Source: Capra hircus
Lineage: Eukaryota > Chordata > Mammalia > Artiodactyla > Bovidae
Length of the DNA stretch: 64,000 bases
Direction of reading: 5' to 3'
Assembly (NCBI RefSeq): GCF_001704415.2
Contig: NC_030811.1
Coordinates: 77,828,069-77,892,068, forward strand
Of this stretch, positions 20,973 through 33,293 are shown piece by piece (the first letter of the stretch is position 1; each line of letters opens with the position of its first letter). A program made the position numbers and the translations under genes. The notes under the pieces were generated by a model. That model saw only the letters and a program-made list of their open reading frames with translations, was not told the origin of the DNA and made no database searches.

Positions 20973-22696
20973 TGCTTCAGGAAGTATATGCTTATATCCA
21001 TTAATAAAATCAATAAACATCTTTTGGGATGTTTGGGATGAACCAGTGTGTTTTATCTTCTCTCTGCAGTTTTAAATTAAGGTTTTTTAAAAGGTGAATT
21101 TATTACAACAGCTGTGCCCTATAATTAAACTAGAAGCTACTTACAACTAAAAAACACAAGGCATTGGATAATATAATATTCTGAAATGTGGGTGGCTTTC
21201 TGCTTATAGCTTGTGAAATACAAAGTTTATAACCTTTCTTATACTGACAGGTCCCCTTGGTAATGATCAAAACTTGAAATTACAACTGGCTAAGGACTGA
21301 AGGGAGTGAGGATTCGTAGACTCTGCTAATTCTCCTGGCAACACTACTTGCTTAATACTGGGGTGATGGCTCAGCTGAGCTTGTTGGGAGTTGTATTCTG
21401 AGAATTCCATTTATTCTCAGGAGCTCAGCAATGGAACTCTTACTGAAATAAAAGAGCAAGAGATACTTAAGGACAAGAAATTACCATGGAAACTGCCCTT
21501 CTCCCCTCCATAATTTACCATTCAAATATTTTGTGGTCATAAAATTGTCAATGGAGATTTTTGGGACTGATAACACAAATTTTGGAAGTAGTTCAAATGT
21601 CTTTGAGAAAAATAAAAATGTTTCCATTTGTTATTGATTTACCAGGGAAGAACATGGTTTCTTCAGCCTAGATTTTAATGATTTCATTTTAAGAAGACTT
21701 TACTTAGTCCAGTTCCCCCTAAAGGAATATTCAAATCTTGAATTTAAGATAATCTGGTTTTACATACTTAGGAAATTATAAACATCATACATTTGTATGC
21801 ATTTCCTCTAATGATCATTTTGTGTTTCATGGAAAAAACGTTTTCCAGAAGTACAACTCTTTTTGATAACACAGAAAGCACTGAAAATAAAAGGATGCCT
21901 TATGTTGTCTATGCATATAACTAGGATTTAGGAGCATACTAAGTCAAAGGCAAGGTTCATCTGTATCACAGAACAATACAAACACAACCTATCTTGGAAA
22001 ATGACCAACCTAATAACTATTTTTTTTGTTTGTTTTAACATATTGTGAAGAAGGTCTAGAAATTCTAAATTCCAGAGTGGATCAATAGGAATTCAGAATT
22101 TGGCTTCAGGAACTGTGATGCTCTAATCTCAGGTATAAAAACAGTGAATGGAGCATTTTATTTCTATGATTTCTTGTGTTTTGCTATTTGTGTAAATGAA
22201 TTTTTAAAAGCATCTCTGAAACTTATTTCAGTAGTATTTGCTTCATAATAAAAGAAATAGCTTCAGATATGTTATTCACTGATGAGTATAAACTAGTGAG
22301 TATTTATTATCAACACACAGGGAAATGTTTATAAGGTTCAGATGTATTATGGTTGCATCCTTCCTACCTATCATGTATGTTTTATCCAAATGGCCAGGGC
22401 ACAGCTTCATTCATCACCTATGATAATTGCTTAATATAAAAATCACAGCCCGCAAGCTGTGCTGGCAATAAACCGATAAATAGTTGTAGAAACTGCTGTA
22501 TGCATTTCTGTGATCACTGATTAACCTTATGGAGGATTTTACTCTGAAGAGATTTTAATCATCCAATTTTGTATCAATCAGAACACTACAATGACTAGTT
22601 GATTCAGTTTACGAATCATTTCAAACGGGGAAAAAAAAGTGAATTATTCTTGTCATGTTAACAACCACAAAATTAAGCCAAGCAGAAAACAAAATA
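20973..22696. other. Unassigned non-coding sequence
   Basis: No transposable element recognised over 1.7 kb. The stretch 22390-22640 is less AT-skewed than its surroundings and has no simple repeats. It could be conserved non-coding DNA, but that cannot be shown without alignment. Confidence 0.45.
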
Positions 22697-22698
22697 GG

Positions 22699-22727
22699 TT
22701 TATTTATTTATTTATTTATTTATTTTT
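22699..22727 (+). repeat. (TTTA)n microsatellite
   Basis: About seven TTTA units just left of the deleted BovB. Confidence 0.93.
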
Positions 22728-22760
22728 GGTAAACAGATTCACTGGTCATTCATGAACATT

Positions 22761-23199
22761 TGGCTTCTTCAGTTCAGTTCAGTCGCTCAGTCGACCCCAT
22801 GAATCACAGCATGCCAGGCCTCCCTGTCCACCAACTTCCAGAGTTCACTCAGACTCACATCCATCAAGTCAGTGATACCATCCAGCCATTTCACCATTCT
22901 TTCTGGAGTTATTTCTCCACTGATCTCCAGTAGCATGTTGGGTACCTACTGACCTGGGGAGTTCCTCTTTCAGTATCCCATCATTTTGCCTTTTCATACT
23001 GTTCATGGGGTTCTCAAGGCAAGAATACTGAAGTAGTTTGCCATTCCCTTCTCCAGTGGACCACATTCTGTCAGACCTCTCCACCATGACCCGCCCCGTC
23101 TTGGGTTGCCCCAAGGGCATGGCTTAGTTTCATTGAGTTAGACAAGGCTGTGGTCCTAGTGTGATTAGACTTACTAGTTTTCTGCGAGTATGGCTTCTT
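22761..23199 (-). mobile_element. Internally deleted BovB with both termini
   Basis: The left part (22770-22890) is the BovB 3' end: TTCAG tail, 'gaatcacagcatgccaggcctccctg', 'tcactcagactcacatccatc'. The right part (22893-23190) is the BovB 5' end: 'cattctttctggagttatttctccactg', 'cattttgccttttcatactg', 'cttgggttgccccaagggcatgg'. About 2.5 kb of coding region is missing between them. The repeat tggcttctt lies at both ends (22761-22769, 23191-23199); six of its nine bases are outside any possible element sequence. Another 16 bases are missing from the 3' end near 22793. Confidence 0.9.
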
Positions 23200-23776
23200 G
23201 GGATGGTGCAAACAAAAATGGACCTGTTGGGCTGTATGCTCTTGCTGCTCCTTGTTATTCTTTTTTCATTTTGTTTCTTTTCTTTATTCTTCTCTTTGAA
23301 ATTGGTCTTCTGAACTTAAGGCTTCATAGTGAATACTGAATAACAGACCACAGTAATTTGGTCATATCCCATTTGAGAAAGACCAGTGCCTTTCTTTGAC
23401 ATGCAGGGACCAAGTTATGAAAGAATAATTCTCTTTCTGAATTGTGCCCAGTAAAATGGGCAGTCGGAAGGCTGTACAATGTCCATAGTGAGCTCACTGA
23501 ACTCATTCTTACTCCAAACAGGCAAATCTAATGTGCAGTATGAGCAAAACTATTGAGTTGCAAATTTATATTACAGTCTGGCAGATGAATTCTGAAGGCC
23601 TTTGTCAAACATCTTCTCTCCTCTTATAGTTACTAGTTTGGAAGATGATCAAGAAAGAAGAGACAGAGATGATGCTTTTCCCACTGGAATTTCCATGTTT
23701 CCTGGATGACTACTACAGTGCCCAGCTTAGGTTCTCTTTATGGGGTCTACAACATTGTTGAGGGTTAATAACAGCA
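23200..23776. other. Non-coding sequence, nothing recognised
   Basis: No repeat or coding evidence seen. Confidence 0.5.
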
Positions 23777-23954
23777 GTTGTGGCTCAGCTGGTAAAGAAT
23801 CTGCCTGCAATGCGGGAGACCTGAGTTTGATCCCTGAGTTAGGAAGATTCCCTGGAGAAGGGAAAGGCTACCCACTCCAGTATTCTGGCCTAGAGAATCC
23901 CATGGACTGTATAGTCCATGGGGTTGCAAAGAGTTGGACAGACTTTCACTTTCA
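23777..23954 (+). mobile_element. Bov-tA SINE
   Basis: 'tggctcagctggtaaagaatctgcctgcaatgcgggagacc' is the tRNA-like head, short of its first bases. The BovA body follows and ends 'gagttggacagactttcactttc'. Near-identical ataacagcagt / atgatagcagt flanks may be its target-site duplication. Confidence 0.93.
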
Positions 23955-26655
23955 ATGATAGCAGTGACTTTTAAAATGTACTCTTTAATTGATCAAGGCA
24001 GATCCTCATCTGTCTTTGCTGGTGCCCCTTTTATACCTTGTGCATGTTTTGCTGATTACGTGCTTCATATACAATAGCACTGAGGAAACAGGCAGTGGAC
24101 AACAAATGGGTTTAGACGTGGTTGTTGATAAGAGCTGTGCAAGGAAGCTGTGCAAGAGTCTGTGCAAGCGGTGCAAGGACTACACTGCACACTCTGGCAG
24201 AAACAAGCAGTATAAACACAGAAGCATTGCTGGACATGGCCTTTGAGCACTAAATATGAACTCTAATCCTGGAAGCAGGGCAGAGTCCTCAATTCAGAAC
24301 ACAATGTGAACATCAAAACAATTTAATGAAAATTACTAAAGTTTCACTTATTAAAGATTATTTTCTACATCACTGTATACAGCAGTGAAGAGATACTTCA
24401 CTGGAAGTGAAAACCCTGTAAGGTGAGAGGCTTAGGAGAGAGGTTGGCCCCAGTTTGTATTCTCTTCTGCGTGTGCTACATCACTGTTTTCCTATGAGGT
24501 CTAATCTGAGGAAGGATGTTTGCTTCTCACATCAGGGCACCAATCTTTGCTCTTGCTCTTCCTTAAAATTTAGTCTGAAAGTAGCAAGTCTTAAATCCTA
24601 GGAAACGCTTTGATCCCATATGCTTCAGGTTGCTGATTGAAGCTGTGTGGTGCTGCTGCTCTCTGCCTTTCCTACCCGTGTATTTTGGATTTGAGCTTCT
24701 TCTGCCAATTACTAGCTCCCTGTGGGATCACCTTTTTCCATAGAACATTTTCTGAGTATTACAATCTGTGAAAAACACGTGCTACAAAACATCAGGATAG
24801 TTTGGAAAGCAGTATTCCTTGTGGGCAGAAGGAGTTTATTTTACTCTAATATTTAGAATACTTGAAAGTAGATCTTCCGTTACACAGAAGTATGAATGTC
24901 AACATTTTGTATGCAGTTCCATTTAAACTTTCTCCTAGCAGCTCTATGGAATGATTAATCTTTCTATAATAAAATATTTTGAAGGTCCTACCATTATTTA
25001 GTTCATCCAGAATCCATGGATCTAGAAGCTCTATTATTCATGGATTCTGATTAAACTCAGTGTGATCTAGGAAAAAATGGGCATTGGATTGGTCAGAGTA
25101 ATCTATCTTTTATCACAAACAACCCCAAAATAGCAGAGGAATTAGGCAACAACAGCTTATGTGTCACTCACAGTTTAATGTAGGTTTGCATGAGGGGTGA
25201 GTTTAGGGGAGGGGAGGAGGGATTGTAATCTCATTAGTCATTCAGGGATCTGGGACTCCCATCTTGGGGTCCCCCCTCCTTTGGGACCTTGTTATTCTTT
25301 CTATTCAGGTGAAAGTTTAATGGGACAGGTCTGAATATGGCCATTATTTCAGCTCATAATCCATTATTCAGAACTGACATCTCTGTGCCCAAGAAGAAAT
25401 GGAGACTATGGATATTACTGATCACTAGCACTCATTCCCAGAGGTGGAATGATTTACTATCACTGTCCCTGGACAAAAATGAAAGCATTGCTTTGTCTAG
25501 TATATCTTCACTTTTTAATCTTATCTTTAACACTGAATTTTGTATTTATATTTACACATATAAGTGATAATATAACATTTCTCTATAGATAAAACATGAA
25601 AATGATTCTATTGAGTTCCATGCAATTGGACTTTATGTCATTTTCTTAATAAGAATAAAGATTTCACACTGACCCACCCATATTTCCTTGCTCAGTGTTT
25701 GCAATCAATAACAGCCATTTACAAGATGTTTATTGGAGTTTCAAGTTTAAACTGAACCAGCAGAGAAAACTGAACTTACCTTCCCATGAATGGTATGGTC
25801 TAGCTAATGGCATTAAACTTAAGAGCTGTATTTAAGGATGTTAAAATATAAAATATACAAAAATTTTATATTTCAAAATATACAATGACCTAGAAGAATA
25901 TAATTTCGCAACAACCATGGAGCATATTTTGATTTTATCTATGGGATTCAATGTTTTACTTTTGAAGAATCTAAGCAATTGACAATATGATCATATTTGG
26001 GTCATTATACTAATAACTAAGAAAAATGAATGTATCTTTCTGAGTACTTTGTTTACAATTTGACAGGAAATTTAAGTATGAAGAATAGTAATTCCAAAAT
26101 AGATTTTCTTGCAGCAACAGGAATCTTCATAGTTTTATTTAGAAACAAGGAAATAGCAAATTGCCTGGTTTGAAGCATAGAGCTCCTAATCAGAAGGTAA
26201 GGACTCTATGTCCACGTATAAGAATTGCTAGGTTTGGTTTTCCAGAGCAGAGATAAGAAAATTGAGTTGAGACAGCTTCAAAACTGTATTTAAAACTAGA
26301 TTTGTAACTTGGCTTTTGCTACTGAAAATAATGCACATTTTGATACTCAAAGGGAGATAGAGCTTTGAGGCCATCACTTTTCCCCCAACTATTATTGATG
26401 ATTCACTGTTTACCAACAACCAGAAGTGTGGATGAGAAAGGAAAGACATTTACCTCTGTCAGCCATGTAGGAACCAGAGAGGAAAGCACATTGATACAAT
26501 TGATACACACTCAATTCAAGTGGTTAGTAAGAATGTTGCGGTATTACATAGGGGTTATTTCACCAGAAGTTGTAAAGTTTGTTATCCAACATTTCATGTA
26601 ATAGTTTTTCGGAAGAGTTCAAGAGAAAAATAGGAACGCCAGTGTTTTTTTTTTT
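23955..26655. other. Unassigned non-coding sequence
   Basis: There is an 85-codon frame (23989-24246) with five Cys in its C-terminal half. The Cys run comes from an imperfect 'tgtgcaag' repeat at about 24136-24177 and resembles no family I know. At 25095-25180, 'acaaccccaaaatagcagaggaatt' and 'gtcactcacagttt' weakly resemble the reverse of an ERVL-MaLR-type LTR end. Nothing else is recognised. Confidence 0.4.
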
Positions 26656-26770
26656 TTTAAGGTCGCATTATCAAGCATTTTCTATGTGCCAGGCTCTGAG
26701 ATCAGCCCCTTCTATTAGTGATCTTATTTATGACTAACAATCATAAGCAGTAGATACTACAATTACCCTT
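26655..26770 (-). mobile_element. MIR SINE fragment
   Basis: 'caagcattttctatgtgccaggctctgag' followed by 'tattagtgatcttatttatgactaacaatcataagcagtagatac' resembles the reverse MIR 3' half. Confidence 0.65.
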
Positions 26771-26939
26771 CTGTCTTTTAGTTATTGTTACCATTAAACT
26801 TGCTTATGTGCTTTATCATTAAATGTTTACTAGTGACCTAATATACACCAAACACTATGAAATGCATAGAGGAAATGCTGAGGTACAAAAAATGACATGA
26901 CTAATAAAATCGCATACATCATCTTACTACATTATAGGG

Positions 26940-27295
26940 TTCATTTTGGATCATCCTTCTTCAAGAGCTTTCTGCTTCTCCAGTTCAAGTTCTTTCTTTT
27001 CTCAGGCTGTTTCACAAGCTTTCCCCTCCTCTGCAATGCTCTTTTCTGGACTCTTCCACATCTCAGATCTTAACTATCACTTCCTAAGAGAGATTATCCT
27101 TGACTCACCAATCTAATTTCAGTTGTTGAAGTCAATCTCTCTAATATTCCCTTTTAATTCTTCTTTATCCAACTTAATACAATGTATAACTGCATACTTA
27201 TGAATATTTGCAACACCTGTGTTCCAAACTTGACCATAATCTCCTTGAGGGTAAGAGCTATGTCATTTAGGTTGTTACATGCAACTTTTAAGAGT
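26940..27295 (+). mobile_element. Ancient LINE 3' fragment
   Basis: 'gcaatgctcttttctggactcttccacatctcagatcttaactatcacttcc' and 'accataatctccttgagggtaagagctatgtcattt' match the 3' region of mammal-wide LINEs (L1M or L2 type), heavily diverged. Confidence 0.6.
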
Positions 27296-28675
27296 CTGTA
27301 TTTTGTTATAAATGCAAATAGAAGCCATCAAAGTGATTTAGCAGAGTAGTGAGATTGTCTTGTCTATAAATAAAAGGAAGTTTCCTGACTGCCATGATCC
27401 TAGGTGCCTTTGAATCTTTTCAATGTTGCTTGATTTTTGGTAAACCATTTTTCTAGTTATTTTTACTTTTAATATTTAGTTTTTTTACACACATATATGC
27501 TTATCATATATATGTGGCTACACAGAACAGATCATCTTCGATTTACAAGTGCAGTTTTAAAGTATGGTCTCTTTCTGCCTTAAAATAGCACCAACATACA
27601 ATGACAAAAACAAGAACATATTAGTCAAAAAGAGCTGAGTTACTGATGTCAGGAATTCTAGACATGTTCTATATAAAGTGTTAACTGCTAAGGCAAGGCA
27701 GGAAAAGAATATTAAATGCAATATAACCAGGGCTGACATAATTAAGGGAGGAAAAAATATCAAACCCCCCCCCCCAAAAAAAAAAAACTTTGATGTGTGA
27801 AACTCAGGCTCTAGCAAATATAATATTGGATTATATGGTGTTTCAGAGTTTTTCATTCACAGTTAGAGCCAAACTGAAAAAACATAGCAGTAAGGTCAGA
27901 AAAATCAGGAGGCTTGCATTTTTTTTTCCAATGAGCAAAGTATTTTAAAGCATCCTCTAAGTGAGCAGTTCTTTTGTCATTTAGATCCCTGCTCACTGAA
28001 CCAATTTCCTGTCTGGAGACTGAACCAAGGATTAGTTAAATTTGATTTGAAAAATGTCACTAATGAAACATCAGGAAAAGAGAAAAAGGAAATGCTAAAG
28101 CATGTGTTGAATAATATTTATGGCTTATATTTATGTATGTTACTCAGATACTTAAACGTAAATTCAATCCAAGTGAAAAAAAAATTAATACTTTCGGTGT
28201 GACCAAAAATTTACATAACATTTGCAGACATTTATTAAATTCTAGACTTTTCCTTAAGTTTATCATTGAGAAGAAAGTCTAGTTAATAAAAAATGACAAA
28301 CCATTTAGTATTAAAATTGTGATGGCTAAGACATGGAATAAGAAAGGGCAATCTTGCATCAAGCTTCAGTTATGTCATGTCCTATTACCAATTTCACATT
28401 ACAGATTGAACTGAAATTATATAAATTATGCTCATGTACGTGCTAAACTCAGGAGCTACTATATCATACTTATACTGCATTTCTCACTGCATTTATAATT
28501 CTTTCTAATAATAACTAATTGATTCCCATAAAGGCAGGATATTAAATTTATTATTTAGATAAATAAATACATATAGATAAGTATTACTTTCCATTATTTT
28601 TAGTACAGTCAATATGTTTCTATAGGAAATAAAGTATAGATTTAAAAAAATCATCCTAACTGTGAACATGCAGCA
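27296..28675. other. Non-coding AT-rich sequence
   Basis: Contains a poly(C)/poly(A) run at 27766-27787. No element or gene is recognised. Confidence 0.5.
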
Positions 28676-28679
28676 AAAA

Positions 28680-28850
28680 ATAATGGTAATAGTAGCTAAT
28701 ATTACTGAATATTATGGTCCAGTAATCATGGTAAGGGCTTTGAACACATCATCTTTACCACAGTCTCAGTTTTACACTTGAGGAAATTGAGACTAAGAAG
28801 CAACTTGCTGGAAACTACACTAATTGATTTCAGTATTCCTTAAACAACTG
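28680..28850 (-). mobile_element. MIR SINE
   Basis: Reverse MIR: 'taagggctttgaacacatcatctttaccacagtctcagttttacacttgaggaaattgagactaag'. Confidence 0.75.
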
Positions 28851-31800
28851 CCTATAGTAGTATACTTTGTAGGGAATTAAAAAATAGGTATACAATCCTG
28901 AGGCTTTACCTGTTTACGGTTTACATAGGAGAGTTATAATGAACAACCCCTTCAAAATAATAGGAAATTGACCTAAGTGTTTGAACAAAATTTGTTTAAA
29001 CGAGTGTTTTAACACTTCTGAGAATAGACAGTTCATGGGTACCAAGCTGGAGCAGGGGTGGACATTTTCAAGGAGAAGGACCAACCTGAGTTGATTTTTA
29101 TGGCATAGAATTATTAAAGATAATGAGGATAAGATAGACCAAATAAAGGGACAAAATGTGAAAATTCACCAAAGTAGGAAAAAAGCGTAGCATGAGGGAC
29201 ACACAAAAGAAATCCACTTAATGTAAATTAAAGGTTTACTTGGTGAGTCAATGAAATTAATTCAAATAGGCAGGCAGACCACATAGTTCTTTGCTGGTGG
29301 TGGTGGAAGTGGGGGAGCATCCCGCTTCCATATAGGCAGAGATTATTCACCCAGAAAGAGAGCAGGAGCCATGATGTGATAAAGCTGTGTGACCTTAACT
29401 TTTAATTAGCAACATGCTGGCATTTTTTCCTCAGTCTATGAACTTTATTTCTGTTAGTAGCATATATAGTAAATGACTAGTTAATTAACTGGGGCTCATC
29501 ATTTGTTAATGCTCCAAGAAGTAATATTTCTCAACTCTGAATACCTTAAAGAGATTAAATATAATAATATTTATGGTGAAAATACAAAAATATAACCATG
29601 TAAGTGGTATGGAGTAGGGCAGGCGGCATTTTAGACTATACATTTACAGTTAAAACTGGCTCTGGTCATCTCGCTGACTCTAGTTAAAGTTTCACGCTCT
29701 TCAAGATATACACAGTTCATGCAAACTATACACTTCCATGACTAGAGAGACAGTGGGCAGACGTCTCAGTATTTGATAGATGATCTGGTTCAATATTAGA
29801 ACTGATGAGTCTACAAATTACAATTTTGGATGGAATGCTTTATCTCTATTCCTAAAGTTAACTCTGATATGGAGGGACACCCATTAGCATAACATACTTT
29901 CTGAAGGGAAGTGACAATTGGATTGGGAATCTGAAAAAAAGAAACTGTGTATGTGTAATCATGCCTTTTCCTCTTGTCCTTTGGAAGCGAACCATTCACA
30001 GTCGACATGACTCTGTTGCAGGTGAGTCTACTGAAGGTACTCAGCATTAAGAAGCTGCTTCCCTACAGATGTGACCCACATTCTTGCATATTAGCTTCAT
30101 CAATAAAGAAGATGATATTTTGGTTTCCCTTTTGCCTAATATGTTTCTTTATTCAATTGTTTCCGATTACAGGTAGAAAAAAAAAAGAACGTTCTTTATT
30201 GAGTCCCTAAAGACTCAAAAATATATTGAAAATTTTTTAAAAGCAGAAAAATCATGAGAATAAAGTAATACCAGCTTCCAGAATAATAAAGTGAGCTTGA
30301 CTTGAAGGTATTTGACTTAATCAATGTCTATCACAGTGTCAAAATGTGTTTTCAATCTAAAAAGTTGAAAATTGCCAGAGATTTTTTTTTTTTCCTGTGA
30401 AATTTAAGGCTTTCTTTACCCGAAATTTCTCAGGTAAAGTATATTACTAGAAAATAAATTAGGTAGGTTTACCTATAGTTTTCCTAGATATAAAAGAATT
30501 GCTGAAAGATATGTAGAAACTTCTTTAGGTGACATAAAAGATAACTTTTTTCTTGAAAAGCTGGTAATAGAATTGATGTGCTGTATTTCTCAGAAGTTAT
30601 AGATAATTTCTTCTCACTTAACACTTAAAAAGTGTTGGTGTTTAGAAATCTCAAATTCTTTTAAAGTATTGGCAGTATTTTTGAGAAAGGTTGCTTTAAA
30701 AAATATTCAAGGGAGATTAAATTATTGATCATATTCTGTCCTAGAGATTAAATACCAAATTTCACTGTTCTAAAACATCTACAATCAATATCTATTAATT
30801 AGATTAAAATTTTGATTATAAATAATTGATATGCCAAACTTTAAAATTTATGAAGACTGGTCTAGCTTTTATCATGCCAGATTTTACCAGGTGAGTTGTT
30901 CCATTATTATAAACGAAGTCCTCTTGCGTTAACAGAATTTCATTTATGCATGAGAGCAGTGGTAATATTAGTGACGATAAAGGAACAATTTGTTTTTCCA
31001 AAGAAATATTTAACCCTAAATGGTTAGTTTTAAAAACATAAAAATTGAACCAGAATGGAAAAATTGAATTAGGAGCTGTTATTGTCTTTATCGTTGAAGA
31101 TAATGATAACATGATCACGACTGAAATTTTAGTGCTGGATTGTTCTTATTAAAAAGAAACTACTTATAAAACTACTAAAACGTAAAGAACTGTCTTTTTG
31201 TCTTTATGCATTAAACTCACAACAATATCATGTTAAATACAGCCAGTGAAAAGCAAATAAAATTTTCTTAATAAATTAAAGACATGCTCTAATAACAATT
31301 GACAGTTAAGAGCTTTTAAGAATTTTTATTCATTGATTTTTCTAAGACACATTTCAAATTATACGTTAAAAGTGTAAATGGAAACTTTTAAATAAACTTT
31401 ATATTACCATTGTTTTATTTATTTTTTAATAGATGCAGTAAATCTGTACTTCATTTTTTAGGATTTATTCTTGTTATCAGTTAATGGGCTTGAAACCACA
31501 ATTCTAGAGGATTTAGTTTAATTATTTTACAAATTAGTAGCACATATTGGCTAACTGAAAATTTCAAAAAATAATTTTTTGCTTAAGTCTTCAACTTCTA
31601 TAGGTTGCTGAGTAAATCTTTTGTAATTTTAAATTATTAATGCATTTAATTTATTCTATTATGTAAATTGCATGTGAGATATAAAGAACTGAATTCAGAA
31701 ATAATGAATATGTTGCTTCTTACTAGGAAAAATTAGTGAAACTGACCTTTTATGTTTTAATTTTAAAACATTTTGAAGACTCAGTTGGGATGTTCATATA

Positions 31801-32228
31801 ACTAAAAAATAATAAAAATATTATAATGTATAATGAATAATCTGTTTAAATGCATGATTGATTCATTAAAATATATATAATAAAATGGTTTTTGAATTTT
31901 ACCTGCTATCTAGCAACTCGCAAATTTTTATAACACATGTAAATATAACATGCTTTTGAATTAAAAACAATCACATTCTTAACTCTTTATAAAGCTTGCT
32001 GATTCATTTCAAAACTAATGAGAGTAAAAAACAAAAGTTTTTTCCTTAATATTTATTATATAAAGATGATTTTTTTTTTTTGTAGCTTCATCTACTAACA
32101 TGCAAAAACAAAAAGTAAGTGGAGAATTAAAAATGTTCCCCCATATAACTAGTTACACAGTTGCATCTGGCCTGTGGCCTGCTTTTGTATGGCCTCTGAG
32201 CTAAGAATAATTGTTTTATATTTAAAGG
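28851..32228. other. AT-rich stretch without recognisable repeats
   Basis: Over 3.3 kb I recognise no transposable element, microsatellite of note or coding exon. Several short frames (78-100 codons at 29811-30210 and 30816-31118) lack motifs. Compared with the BovB-rich flanks, young insertions are strikingly absent. Confidence 0.5.
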
Positions 32229-32365
32229 GTTGTGTGATAGAATAAATTCTCCTACTCAAAAGATACACAAATCCTAATCTCTGAACCTGTTCATAGGTTA
32301 AATATAAAAATTTTCAGTTTTACATTTGCAGATGTGATTAAATTAACAACCTTAAAAAAGAGACA
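32229..32365 (+). mobile_element. MLT1-type LTR (ERVL-MaLR), left part
   Basis: 'aattctcctactcaaaagatacacaaatcctaatctctgaacctgttc' and 'tttgcagatgtgattaaattaa' are the 5' half of an MLT1-class LTR. The LTR is interrupted by BovB and resumes at about 33294. MaLR LTRs are ancient, non-coding endogenous retrovirus-like relics. Confidence 0.8.
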
Positions 32366-33292
32366 CAAATAGGAAAAGGAGTACGTCAAGGCTGTATACT
32401 GTCACCCTGCTTATTTAACTTATATGCAAAGTACATCATGAGAAACGCCAGGCTGGAAGAAGCACAAGCTGGAATCAAGATTGCTGGGAGAAATACCAAT
32501 AACCTCAGATATGCAGATGACACCACCCTTATGGCAGAAAGTGAAGAGGAACTAAAAAGCCTCTTGAGGAAAGTGAAAGAGGAGAGTGAAAATGTTGGCT
32601 TAAAGCTCAACATTCAGAAAACGAAGATCATGGCATCTGGTCCCATCACCTTATGGGAAATAGATGAGGAAACAGTGGAAATAGTGTCAGACTTTATTTT
32701 TTGGGGCTCTAAAATCACTGCAGATGGTGACTGCAGCCATGAAATTAAAAGATGCTTGCTCCTTGGAAGGAAAGTTATGACCAACCTAGATAGCATATTC
32801 AAAAGCAGAGACATTACTTTGCCAACAAAGGTCCATCTAGTCAAGGCTATGGTTTTTCCAGCAGTCATGTATGGATGTGAGAGTTGGACTGTGAAGAAAG
32901 CTGAATGCCGAAGAATTGATGCTTTTGAACTGTGGTGTTGGAGAAGACTCTTGAGAGTCCCTTGGACTGCAAGGAGATCCAACCAGTCCCTTCTAAAGGA
33001 GATCAGTCCTGGGTGTTCATTGGAAGGAATGATGCTAAAGCTGAAACCCCAGTACTTTGGCTACCTCATGTGAAGAGTTGACTCATTGGAAAAAACTATG
33101 ATGCTGGGAGGGATTGGGGGAAGGAGGAAAAGGGGCTGACAGAGGATGATATGGCTGGATGGCATCACCAACTCGATGGACATGAGTTTGAGTAAACTCC
33201 GGGAGTTGGCGATGGACAGGGAGGCCTGGTGTGCTGCAATTCATGGGCTCGCAAAGAGTCGGACGCGACTGAATGACTGAACTGAACTGAAC
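32366..33292 (+). mobile_element. BovB LINE, 5'-truncated, inserted in MLT1 LTR
   Basis: It begins inside the reverse transcriptase ('aaataggaaaaggagtacgtcaaggctg') and runs to the BovB 3' end with the tail 'gactgaactgaactgaacc'. The sequence is close to the BovB consensus I know, so it is relatively young. LTR sequence lies on both sides; no clear target-site duplication is seen. Confidence 0.95.
32438..33073 (+). pseudogene. BovB ORF2 C-terminal fragment (211 codons open)
   Basis: The longest undisturbed BovB C-terminal frame in the window. It holds the catalytic box YADD within 'NNLRYADDTTLMAESEEEL' (about 32501-32550), then 'GLKLNIQKTKIMASGP' and 'VMYGCESWTVKKAE', all standard BovB C-terminal landmarks. 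The N-terminal RT half and endonuclease are absent because of 5' truncation, and a stop occurs at 33071, short of the usual C-terminus. Confidence 0.9.
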
Positions 33293-33293
33293 C

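Noticed and set aside
20938..22727. Microsatellites as part of a CRISPR-like or repeat array
   Set aside because: Simple TA and TTTA repeats only; no regularly spaced direct repeats with unique spacers anywhere in the window.
32438..33073. Possible functional reverse transcriptase
   Set aside because: The catalytic box is intact, but the endonuclease and the N-terminal half of the RT are absent and no start is available; it is a truncated BovB.
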